Source: Tetrapyrgos nigripes
Taxonomy: Eukaryota; Basidiomycota; Agaricomycetes; Agaricales; Campanellaceae
Length of the DNA stretch: 64,000 nt
Direction of reading: 5' to 3'
Assembly: GCA_013368315.1 (NCBI GenBank)
Contig: JAACJM010000034.1
Location: forward strand, 186,001-250,000
Shown here: in pieces, positions 11,581-21,314 of the stretch
Numbering within the stretch: position 1 is the stretch's first letter
Layout: every line of letters starts with the position of its first letter
Translations under genes and position numbers: made by a program
The notes under the pieces: generated by a model
Database searches by the model: none
Told to the model about the DNA's origin: nothing
The model's input: only the letters and a program-made list of their open reading frames with translations

Positions 11581-11816
11581 TATTAGACTTAGGTTATCTT
11601 AGCGAATAGTCTTAGTGAGAGTCACAAAGTGGGGGGTAAGAGCGTGCGAACGTATCTCGCTTGACTCTCAAGTATATATCATTAATCGAAGTAGTATAAC
11701 AATATAAATAGTCTAAGTATATCCGTATGATCATTTGACCGTATGTCCGCAGTACCTGATTGATTGCCGTATGCGTAGTAGCTTAGTAATATGATCGTTA
11801 TCATTAAATTCCAACA
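11581..11816 (-). repeat. 5' LTR of copia element 1
   Basis: 236 bp, same sequence as the copy at 6778-7013. It should contain the element promoter and transcription start. It is followed outside by TTAAC (11817-11821), the right target-site duplication. Confidence 0.93.
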
Positions 11817-11935
11817 TTAACGATGCTTCAAAATGCTTTCAAAAGTACATTTAAAACTGGACAATAAGCGCTATCCATATGGATCAGCTTGGGTTTAACG
11901 TTCATCGGATTTCCTCAGTGCAGTCAAGCCCGTTT

Positions 11936-13296
11936 CTACGCACCAATCCCCTTCGTAGCAAGCCTCGTGAGTTCTTCCTGGAACTTCTTCCTAGCCGCCT
12001 CTCCCTCCCCAGGAGTCGCGAGTACGAGATCTCGTTCGAGCTCCATATGCACCTTGTTTGGATCCACGAATCCGCGTTTTGCCGAGAGAGATGGGTCGGT
12101 GATTGGTTTGAGGTCCTGTCATTCAATTTCAGTTTTAGAAAGACAAGAAGAGGGGAGGGGTTGAGCCCAATCATTCATGCCTATGCACTTCGACTGAAAA
12201 ATACTCACTGAAACCAACGAACTCTTCACATCAAAGATCACATCGCTCGTAACGTACACATCGTCTTTGAAATACAACTGTGTTATCAACGTTTCGTACC
12301 CTGGGGCTTCGACCTGAAGATGGAGATGCGCAGGTCTGAAGGGATGTCTTCCTAGCCTTTCGAGAAGCTTGCCTGCGGTGCCGTCGACGTAGATGGGGTA
12401 GGAAACTGGGCTGTGAGAATCAAAAAATCGAATGGAGACAAGTTAGTATGCTGAAGGTACAAGGCGATAGGCAAGAGGGAGACCACTCACACAACACCCC
12501 TAAAAGCATACTTCCCCTCCTCATCCGACCTCAACCTTCCACGACACTCCGGACCATCTCTCTCTGCCTCTTCATACTGATTATCATACAACCCAGTACC
12601 ATCCGTCTCCCAAGTATCAATAATTGCACCGGCAATCGGGTTCCCTTGCGTATCGGTAACTCGGCCATGAACGTACATATAAAACCCTTTCCCTTCAGAA
12701 GCGATGGAGCCCAGTGAGTCGCCATTTGAGCCTACATCCCGAGTATCTTCACTAAAGAAAGGCCCAATAACCGCTCCTTCTGTTGCCCCGGGTGGTTTGG
12801 CGTTGTGGATCGAATCGATTAAGGCGGAAATACCTAGGATTCCAGAGAGGATGACGAATTCTTGACCGTGGTCGGTGGATCGTTGTCCGGTTTCTGTGAG
12901 GAACTGGATGGCAGAGGATAGTTCAGAGGGGGTGATGAGGGTTTCGAGGATGAAGGAGTGGAGGTGGTGGACCTGTTCAAGGGCATTCGTCAAACGAGAA
13001 ATATAGTGATGTAACAGTAGATGAGAGAAACGTACCAAACGTTGAAAGATAAATTTCATTCGTTCATCAGAACCTACGTGAACAGCCACACTCAGTCGTC
13101 AAACCCCGACAGAATACCTCTAGTGGTAAAACGCACAATTAGCATCATTAACTTTAATCACTTGCTCAGTGATAGACGTCGTAGACATGTCGCCCATGTC
13201 CTTCAACTTGGGTAACTTGGATACATCGACTTCATCGTGATGGGTAGCGTATCTGTTGGATTTGAGGATAGATTCGATGGGTTCGATGGGTTCCAT
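11936..13296 (-). CDS. Intradiol ring-cleavage dioxygenase (catechol/hydroxyquinol 1,2-dioxygenase type)
   Basis: Non-haem Fe(III) enzyme that opens catechol-type rings between the hydroxyls, feeding the 3-oxoadipate route; presumably cytosolic. Five exons: 13137-13296, 13036-13073, 12491-12972, 12209-12410, 11936-12115 (353 codons). An N-terminal helical dimerisation region (SSAIQFLTETGQRSTDHGQEF) precedes the catalytic beta-sandwich, which carries GRVTDTQGNPIAGAIIDTWE, YDNQY, the Fe-ligand Tyr region SYPIYVDG and the His pair in RPAHLHLQ. Overall layout resembles hydroxyquinol 1,2-dioxygenases, but substrate cannot be fixed from sequence. A paralogue with the same early intron positions starts at 63229. 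Upstream in-frame stops support the chosen Met. Confidence 0.92.
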
Positions 13297-13944
13297 TTAG
13301 TTGAAGTTGTTGATGGTGATGATGGGAAGTAGATGGAGATGTCGAGCGGGGACGAATGATGGTCCCAAGGAGTCTCTAAATACATGTCCAACTGAATAGG
13401 ATGAAGTTAAAGCAAAGCTGTGACTCTCGTCCAATCATCCTGGCATTGTTATATGAAAGGACACAGACCAAGAGAGAGCAAAAAGAGACAAGCTATCCGT
13501 CTATCCGTCGACATATGAACAGAGTTGAATACTATACTACTAAAAGCAGTCGCTTATTCGCCGACATTAGAAACACGAGGGACGAAAGCTAATTAAGGAT
13601 GACACGGACCAAGCATCGACGATATGGAATTAAATTCACTGCAGAACACCGTTTTCTCATTGTTCGCGACTGGGGCCGACTGGTAGCTCCTATCTCTACC
13701 GAGTCGAGGTGGCCGTGAATCAAGTCAAGCTGAGAGTGAGTGTTGAGTGGCACCTTGCATGCACTATTCGCCGGTTACCGGTCACCGACGTCACCCGTCA
13801 ACTAGGAAGAGTAGTAGACCGGCGTTGAAGTGAAGAGAGAATTTGATAGCATACAGATTGCCCAAGCAAAAGTTTTTGGTGTTGAGCGTTCAGCAAGGGC
13901 CAGAGAATCGAAAAGAAAAAGTAGTTTTTATCACAGCCTCTGAG
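13297..13944. other. Intergenic between dioxygenase and tRNA gene
   Basis: Holds the presumed promoter of the minus-strand dioxygenase. No other coding sequence or repeat recognised. Confidence 0.4.
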
Positions 13945-14048
13945 TGATGAGAGTGGGATTCGAACCCACGCCCTTTCGGACCAGATGTCTTGGTCACCAC
14001 GTGACCTGATCCTTAGTCTGGCGCCTTAGACCGCTCGGCCATCTCACC
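13945..14048 (-). tRNA. tRNA-Leu(AAG) with intron
   Basis: On the minus strand the gene folds as acceptor GGTGAGA/TCTCATC, D-arm with TGGCCGAGCGGTCTAAGGC, anticodon stem CCAGA/TCTGG, anticodon loop containing AAG, a class II variable arm, T-arm with GGTTCGAATCC, and discriminator A. An intron of about 22-24 nt interrupts the anticodon loop after position 37; it includes the near-palindrome GGTCACGTGGTGACC. The CTT-reading leucine identity follows from the loop. A decayed 3'-half copy lies at 62276-62331. Confidence 0.93.
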
Positions 14049-15147
14049 ACAGAAGAGGAAGAAATGGATACCTTGAGACCAGTGGGAGTGAACCATTGAA
14101 AGACTTGGAAAAAGATATGCAGGAGGAAGGGGGTTGGGTGGGAGAGACAGTACCGAAGCAAACAGCAGAAGTGGCCAAATGTTGAGACAAAAGGAACGGA
14201 GAGGAAGGATGAGTCATTGTTAGACCTTTAGTACGCTGGACAGAGTACGTGCTTGACAGATATGAGACTCGAGAGAAAGACAGCCTCAGTCTCAGAGGCT
14301 GAGCAGGGACACTCTGGAACTTTGAGTCTTGGACGACGAGGCATACGAGCTTTGAGTATAAGAACGTACTAAAGATATACATAACGCACCTCGAGCTTAA
14401 CAAACAAAGTCTCAGACTCCCATGAACCACCCGTACGCACTGCATCCTACATCGAAATCCTACAATGCAGCCTTGGAGCCTTGAAACACAATTATCAACG
14501 ACCATGACTTGACGAGGGATATTGGTAGATTGGCAAGTGCAGTCTGCATCACCTGCAAAGTGCGTCAATGACTAGCTAGTGAGCAATGAAGGGACGTGAA
14601 GCCTTGCATACGAACTCTGATGACCGTTAGCCTGGGGCCCAAGACGGGGAGCGGTCTCCCGGCTAGATAGCCGTAAAGCACGAGTCCACGACTAGCTCAA
14701 GCGTTCTGGCTGAGAAAGCGTAGGAAAATATGGTTTTTGTACACTGGTGGCTAGGTGAGCATTTTTGCACGGTTTTGAAATAATAATTTGCTGGGTTTGT
14801 GCTAGGTGTTGAGACCTTGGAGGAGGAGGAGGAGGAGTGTATTACCCTGGCTGGGACCAAGAACTGATACGCCGGGGGTCCGGGAGGCAACCCGAAAGGG
14901 CAAGTTGCAATTGGTATTTACGTCACTGACAGTTTCACTGACTCCTGCCAATCCTCAACATTGCCAACTGCCAACGCAGCACAAAAATCCATAGTATGTA
15001 ATGTGCATTTCCAACGGGTATAAGCTTGTACATCAGTATGTACACTTCGATCCCATCTTTTCTTTTCTTCGTTCATCCATACAGTCAGAATCCCTCGTTC
15101 CCCTCCCCTTCATAGCCTCTCATAAACCTTCCCCCCAGCCTCAACAC
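14049..15147. other. Intergenic, no gene recognised
   Basis: A 174-codon minus-strand frame at 14044-14568 overlaps the tRNA and has no recognisable domain. There is a short GGA run at 14819-14838. Otherwise nothing seen. Confidence 0.4.
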
Positions 15148-17802
15148 TCAAACAGGATTATCCAACAAAACCTGCGTAATCTGCTTCATCGCATCCGCCC
15201 TAAAATCATCCTTTGACAACGTCTGTGGAATTAGCCCATCTTGGAACGTCAAAAGAGTTGGGGACGCCGTAGTGTATTTCGGCCAAGTTATCGTTTTGCC
15301 TTTACCATTGGGATCGAGGTTGTTGGTAAAGTTGATGAGGTAGTCGGCCATTTCGCCACCGCCGTAGACGTTGAGGATGTCGGAGGCGTGGAACTAGAAG
15401 AGGAGCGGGGGAAGGGGTAAGTCGTGCTTCAATTTTCTGGCTTTATGGTTAATGAGAAAGGTACTCACAGATCCAAGAATCGGTACCGCCTTGAACCGTT
15501 TACTCAAGAACCCCCAAACATTCGCATTCCCTCCACCCAAGATATTCTCAAAGAAGAACCTCCTCGGAGCCTGGAACACCGCATCTCCCTGGAAACTCGC
15601 GATCCTCTTAAACTGAGGAGACAAGGCATTGAGGATACCCGTGTCGTAGGGTGAACCCGCGAGGAGGTTTTGGGGGTAAGCGGAGAGAATACTGTCGAGT
15701 CCGGTGGTGGAGATGGTGGTGAGGAATTCGGTTTGGAAGTATTGACGGATTTGGGCTTCGGTGCTGGAGAGGGGGGTCAATTGCGGCAAGGAATGGGAGG
15801 GGTAGTCGTTAGATCAACATTCCGAACAAAGCAGAAGGACCAAAGACTCACGTAACGTTCAATGTCGAAAGCGAAAACAACGTCCCCTCATCATCACAAT
15901 CCCCACTAACAATAGGAATCTTGGCTATCTTTCCTTGTTGGACGAGTTTTTGGGGGTGGTCTGTTAAGAAGACACCATCGGTTCGAGGGAGCCAGGCGAG
16001 GTTGAGGGACTACATCGTCCGACGGTGGTTGTCATACCAGCAGCAAGGGGAGCAGGGAGTACCCTAGGTGAGTCTCCCACTGCAAGCGAATGCATATGTA
16101 GGCATACCTGATACGAAAATATCCCAGGCGACGCATCAACCGCTGCTTTAAGCTGCGTGTACGGAACCTCTCGGAGACATTGAAGAGTATCTGCGGACCC
16201 AGAGCATCCTGTTTGTTTAACAATGGCATCGTAGTCTGTGGACAATGGTTTTGGTTTCAAGGTTTCGCGAATATAACCAATATAAGAAGGCGTGAGTGAG
16301 TCGGACGATCAGCAGAGGGGAGAAATCACGGGAAATCCATGAACACGTACATTTCTGCCCATTCGTAATATCACCCACCGGAATCGGAGACCCAGATTCC
16401 ATAAACCCAGCACGGAACAGACCCTCAGTGTTTCCACCGTTGGCGAGCATTTGGAGGGAGACGGAGATGGCGCCAGCGGATTCGCCCCAGCTGTAGGACG
16501 AAGGAAGTGATTAAGGACGATCCTGAGGATGAGGATCCAGATGTGAATATGCATGAAGACTTACATGGTAACCTTAGTCGGATCTCCACCAAACGCTCCG
16601 ATGTATTTTTGAATCCAACGAAGAGCTTCTCGTTCTGTCAAATAACCCGACCATCATTCAGCGATAGATTTGGGGGTATTGGTTAAGCGATAGTAAGCAA
16701 TAGTCGATTGGTTAATCAGTGGATCCCCCCATGGATAAAATTCCTCAAGGTCACTCACGATCTTGAAGCCCCAAATTCCCGACACCAGCGTCCTTCACTT
16801 CTTGACTTGCGAGGAAGCCAAAGGCTAAACATTGAGTCACGATCAACGCTCGCATTTCTCGCCCAGCATTAGTAAACGGACTCGAGCACTCACCAGTAAC
16901 CCGATAATTCATTGACACATAAATAACCGGTTCACCCAACGCAACGCTCCTCGAAACGATAGATCCACCGTCGTACATTTGGGGTGAACCGAGTTCGAAG
17001 CCGCCTCCGAAGATCCACTGGGGGAGTGCGTTAAGTATGATCTTTCCGAGCAATAGAATGATACGCACCGCTACAACAGGCAATTTAGCACCAGGAGCTG
17101 TCCCAGCGGGTCTTACAACGTTGATCGTCAAACCTATAAGTAACGCACAAAAACACCACATCAGTACTTGTTTCCTCAATTCCTCAAAAGCCACCTAGCC
17201 ACCCTCAACCATCTTCACCAAATCTTCCACCCTCACAACTACCCTCTTACTCATTCATCAAACAAAGAAAAAACTCACAATCCTCATCATCCGGAAAAAT
17301 CGTCGTAAACACCGTATTCAACAACAAATCCACCACATCTGCTGGAAGACCTGCAGGTAGGGGGAGGTCTATCTCTTGTTGAGGACATCCGGGACCCATG
17401 GATGTTGCACTGAAGGATGTGTTGTATGCGGGGTGCGGGACGGGGAGGCGGAAGCGATTGTTGCCGGTGCTGTATGGTTTTTTTGAGATGGGTGAAGGGG
17501 GAAAGAGTTAGTTGGTGGCAAGTCGTGATGAAGTGGAGAATGGAGAATGGAGAGGAAAGGGAGAAGCATCAAAGCCCAAAACTACCTCAAACCAATAAAC
17601 AATGTAAGTAAACCAATGACACTCACGGAGGCTCAGCAAAAGGAATCCCATAAAACCTATCAATTCCTAACAAACTCGTTCCTGTGACCGTTGCAGAGTC
17701 CAATTTGACGGTGGGGCCTGCGAGGGGGGCAGCAGAGACTGGGACCGAGGCGCCTAGTAACCCTACAGCCAGAGACACGGCGGTAGGGAGGAGTCCAAAC
17801 AT
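15148..17802 (-). CDS. Secreted type-B carboxylesterase/lipase
   Basis: Alpha/beta-hydrolase of the carboxylesterase type B family, hydrolysing carboxylic esters; predicted extracellular. The Met at 17802 opens a hydrophobic signal peptide (LAVGLLGASVPVSAA). Then follow the family N-terminal FYGIPFAEPP, the NRFRLPVP strand, an oxyanion-hole segment WIFGGGFELGS, the nucleophile elbow GESAGA (serine), the acidic member near DDEGTLFS and the catalytic His in GSFHASDIL. At least nine short introns split the gene; clear exons include 15148-15393, 15470-15780 and 16780-17070 approximately. Candida-rugosa-like fungal lipases share this plan, but I cannot separate lipase from sterol esterase or feruloyl/other esterase. 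Its upstream flank is occupied by the foldback-like element at 18005. Confidence 0.9.
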
Positions 17803-17998
17803 TGTCGATGGTCGCGCTGAGAAGGTTTGGAGTTTTGAAGGGAAGAGAGCTCCTGTGCCAAGCTATGCGAAGTGAGACGAGACGACTGGGATGAGGTCGT
17901 ACCTTCGACATCCGTCCCTTCGGTTCTTATATGCAACCACACGCAGCACGCAACCGCTTTATTGAGCCCTGTGCTCGGGTGCGTGAGGTTTCTACGCA

Positions 17999-18004
17999 GC
18001 CGAG
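17999..18004. repeat. Left target-site duplication candidate (GCCGAG)
   Basis: GCCGAG here and at 19253-19258 flank the foldback-like element exactly, consistent with a 6-bp target duplication. Confidence 0.65.
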
Positions 18005-18036
18005 TATGCTGTTCAATCTGCACAAAAAATACATCC

Positions 18037-18180
18037 GTCAAAGACATATATGGGACCCGTTGAAGATATATGTAGGACCCGTCGAAGATATATACCCCTA
18101 CCCGTTGAAGATATACCCCCTACCCGTCGAAGATATATATGCCCCACCCGTCAAAGATATACCCGTTAAACATACTCTCG
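18037..18180 (+). repeat. Left subterminal tandem array
   Basis: About six variant copies of a 20-24-bp unit centred on ACCCGTCGAAGATATA, separated by variable C/A/T runs. It is the reverse complement of the array at 19081-19222. Confidence 0.85.
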
Positions 18181-19080
18181 ATTCCTGAGCCTTGCCTTCT
18201 CGCTGGTCAGAATGCTATGGACAAAGCTTTTTAATACATTTATGTAAGTAGATATACACTAACTACACCAAACGTACACTAGTGATGCAGATACAAGCAA
18301 AACAAAGAGAAGAAAATAAATACAAGCACAGAGAAACGGGGATGGTGGTAGTATGGTACTAATGATTCAGACAGTGAAAAAGGGATTGAATGGACAGAAA
18401 GTGACAAGCTATTTGTACGCGCCATTTACGAAAGGATTCATCACAAATGAAGAGACTGGTGTTGGCAACAGCGAGTACAGGAATGATGGTGACATCTGCC
18501 CTTCTGCTGGTCCTCGCTCTGACAACGCTCCTCATCCACGTCCAAAATCCCTCACAACAGCTCAGAATCAGCCTTATCCTTCCCTGCTTGCCTCCAGTCC
18601 TTCATGGAGATCAGAGCCGATAAAACTGAAGCCGAGGACAGTGGAATGAAGCAAAATATTGATCAGAATTAAGATGACCGTACCAAAGGGCAACACCAGC
18701 GTTTGTGGAGCTGGAGTCTAAAGTCCAACGAGCACGGAAGAGAGATTGGGGACCAGATATTGTAGATGAGTGTAGTGGATTATGAATGAAATAAATGGTG
18801 AAATCCGGGCTTTTTGTTGCGTTCTCGGAGGCGACGTGGGGCTGAGGATGGTGGTAAGGAGGAAAGGGACGTGCTGAGCTGGCAGTACGGCATTCGGCAT
18901 TCTCACGCAAAATTGCCTGCCATCTCGGCGTTTCCGGCCCTGCCGGCAGCCCAATAGGAAATTCTCGATTTTCTAGTGCTCCAGAAAGCTCAAATGGTAG
19001 ATTTTGAGGCATGAAATTGTAGGAAAAGCTTTGAGAAATAATTTAACGCGTTCTTACTATTTTCTTGATAAAAGGTATAA

Positions 19081-19222
19081 CTTCGACGGGTGGGGGTATA
19101 TCTTTGACGGGTGGGGTATATATCTTTGACGGGTGGGGTATATATCTTTGACGGGTGGGGTATATATCTTTGACGGGTGGGTGGGTATATCTTTAACGGG
19201 TAGGGTATATATCTTTGACAGG
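19081..19222 (-). repeat. Right subterminal tandem array
   Basis: Six to seven copies of GGGGTATATATCTTTGACGG-type unit in inverted orientation relative to 18037-18180. The inner copies are almost identical to each other; the two outermost are diverged. Confidence 0.88.
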
Positions 19223-19258
19223 TACTATTTTTTGTGCAGATTGAACGGCATAGCCGAG

Positions 19259-20187
19259 CCGTTTCATGAAAATCACATTCCTGGGCACGATGTTACTATG
19301 CGTCAAGAGAACACGCCTAAAAAGTCACGGTGCCAGTGAGAACGATAACGGAGAGTCTGACATTGACATGATTGGTTAATAACTCTGAGAACACGGACTG
19401 AATTGAACTTGGGCTATGACGTTACTTTGGTCCAATTTTGGGTGGGTAACGAACTTTTGTCCTGGAAGACCGAGAATCCTCCTTCAAAAGCCATATCTAT
19501 CAGAATAAGCATGTGCTTTGGGATCACAAGATCTACCTGAAGAACTGCTAAGCACCCCACCCGCATCCGCATAGAAGGAGATACTGTTACAGTATGTGTG
19601 AAGGATTTAATGTACCTGAACCTGAGGCCAAGGAGAGATTTTCACCTTTTTCTGTAGCTTGTTGGTCAGTTTGGTCGAGGACAGATTGGAGGATTCCGTA
19701 ATACCTACGTGTGCATAGTCCAGTCAAAGTCCAGTCCGAACTCAAGCGTTACTGAAGCTCAGAGACTCAGAACCTACCGTCATCCGTGAACTTATATCCC
19801 CGCAATACTTCCCCACACTTCTATGATCGTACCCCGTGGGGTAGAAGCCATATGCCTCTATACACTCGCCATCAATTGACCCAATATTTGAGAAGACACC
19901 ATAAAAATCACAAGCAAGACGTACGCCAGCTTCAGGGCCATGGACAACTGCAGCCCCCAGATCGTCGGAGCGAACCGACCGAGAATAGCTACCAGGTCAA
20001 CGTCACGACCGTGGTCGCGAGGAAGAAAAGATTCCATCACATGACCAATCCAAACGCGTCGTGTCCGAGTCGCGTCGCGGTTTGCGCAGGTCACTGCTGA
20101 AAAACTACACTGATCTTATTTTCCATGATTAAAAACAAGGTTACACTACGTTACGGTCAAGTCCATCTCCAATAATTGTACGATAAC
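19259..20187. other. Intergenic, possible exon remnants
   Basis: No gene can be supported. On the minus strand 19740-20000 contains an 80-codon frame without Met, and 19858-20094 has a 78-codon frame with one hydrophobic stretch (LKLAYVLLVIFMVSSQILG). Neither joins to neighbours by consistent splice sites. Confidence 0.3.
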
Positions 20188-20859
20188 TTAGAGGGGTTTG
20201 TTGGCGTCCTGCTGAGCCTTGCCCGACTCCTTCTGAATGTTGCCTACAGACAGAGTCGTGAGTAAAGGGAAAGGAGATATGAACGCGACGCATACCAGAA
20301 GCCTGCTGGGACTTGTCGCCAGTGATAGCACCAACTACGGAGTCCTTGCAGCCGCAGAGGACGTCAGCAGTGCCTTGCATCCAGTTCTTGGCTTCGGCGG
20401 CTCTGTAGGAGGAGAAGGCGGGTAGACGAGGAATGGTAAAGGCGGGTAAATGGCAAGATGGCCACGACGAAGATGGGTAAACGCGGGTGCATGAGAGGAA
20501 AGCACGAGAGCTATGAGTAAAGGCGATTGAAAGAGAGCGAAACAACACATATACGCACTTGGTCTCAGCCTCGCCTTTAGCGTGTTCCTCCCTGCCAGAT
20601 TCGGTCCAGGATTCAGAGCCGGTGAGGTTGCCAACCTGCAATCACGAGGGCGAGAGCGAGATAGAATGACAGAGACGGGGATTAGGCGAGAAAGGCGAGA
20701 TGAGTACAGCGACTCACAGTTTCGACTAGGTTTCCCTTGACCGAGTGCGCTTGGCCAGAGGCTTTGCTGTCGGGCGGGCGAGAAGATGAGTATGTGTACG
20801 TTGTTGAAGACGACGACGCGTCGAGGAAAAACTCACCTGGGTTCGTTGTTGGAAGACAT
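20188..20859 (-). CDS. CsbD-like small hydrophilic stress protein
   Basis: Fungal CsbD-family protein of about 103 residues, in five exons joined by short introns. Reassembled exons begin MSSNNEPS and contain QAHSVKGNLVETV, GNLTGSESWTESGREEHAKG, AAEAKNWMQGTADVL, GDKSQQASG and KESGKAQQDANKPL. Repeats of the Gly-Asn-Leu/Lys-Gly-Glu kind match the fungal group annotated as mismatched-base-pair/cruciform DNA recognition protein (Hmp1-like). Strongly hydrophilic, no signal peptide or membrane segment. In bacteria CsbD is a general stress protein; DNA binding has been claimed for the Ustilago member, but function here is inferred from family only. The terminal stop is TAA at 20188-20190. Confidence 0.85.
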
Positions 20860-21314
20860 GGTGAGATGCGAGGTTGAGTTGGAGATGATGGAAGGGAAGA
20901 AAGAGAGATAAAGCAATGTCGGTGCTCGACGTCCTCCTTATATACTCCTGTAGCCTGTATACGCTGGGTCCGTGCGTTCGGGAAGGCATCGGGCGGGCTT
21001 CTATGAATTGAGCCAAGTGACGTCAGTCTGACACGTCGATGGTTTTTGGATGAAAAATTGCCATATATGGAAGTCAGCTGCTGTAAATAGCCGGCTTTAT
21101 ATCTTTTGCACATGCGGAGGAATTCGAGATGGTTTCCAGTAGTTGCCAAATTAAAGGTACGTAGTAGTAGTACGAATTCGAATAAGTATACGTTATAAAT
21201 ACTATTGTCCTTCCTTAATGGTACCAGCCAAAGTCAAAGTGCCTGTCGTGTCCTATCATAAACTTCACACATACGATGCCCAACTTCTAACGTCTAACTT
21301 CCAACAGCTAACGT
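20860..21314. other. Intergenic, promoter of CsbD-like gene
   Basis: Includes pyrimidine/purine-rich stretches just upstream of the CsbD-like start and the 3' flank of KRE6/SKN1 copy 2. A motif reading CTTCTAACGTCTAACTTCC recurs partially near 21285-21317. Confidence 0.35.

Larger units (their letters stand above)
6778..11816 (-). mobile_element. Structurally intact Ty1/copia retrotransposon
   Basis: A 5,039-bp element with two 236-bp LTRs that I read as identical base for base, a TTAAC target duplication on each side, a primer-binding site next to the 5' LTR, a purine tract (GAAGGGGAG) next to the 3' LTR, and a single uninterrupted gag-pol frame. Identical LTRs imply a very recent insertion, and the open frame implies possible activity. 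It lies between two convergent genes without disrupting either coding sequence. Confidence 0.95.
18005..19252. mobile_element. Foldback-like non-autonomous DNA transposon with inverted minisatellite arrays
   Basis: A 1,248-bp unit. Termini are inverted repeats: the left end TATGCTGTTCAATCTGCACA and onward through a six-A run is mirrored at the right end ending TTGAACGGCATA, with a single C/T difference in the first 20 bp. Just inside each end is an array of a ~22-bp unit: ACCCGTCGAAGATATATACC-type on the left (about 18037-18180) and its reverse complement on the right (about 19081-19222). GCCGAG flanks both ends. The ~0.9-kb core has no recognisable transposase; a 133-codon minus frame at 18611-19012 matches nothing known to me. 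Foldback elements have this architecture, but the superfamily is unassigned. Confidence 0.75.

Noticed and set aside
14044..14568. 174-codon minus-strand frame
   Set aside because: It overlaps the tRNA-Leu gene, has no recognisable domain, and has no splice-consistent neighbours.
18037..19222. CRISPR-like repeat arrays
   Set aside because: Units are adjacent or have short low-complexity gaps, no unique spacers, and the genome is fungal; this is a minisatellite inside a transposon.
19740..20094. Possible small gene upstream of the CsbD-like gene
   Set aside because: Open pieces exist, but the splice phases needed to join them create stops; no family was recognised.
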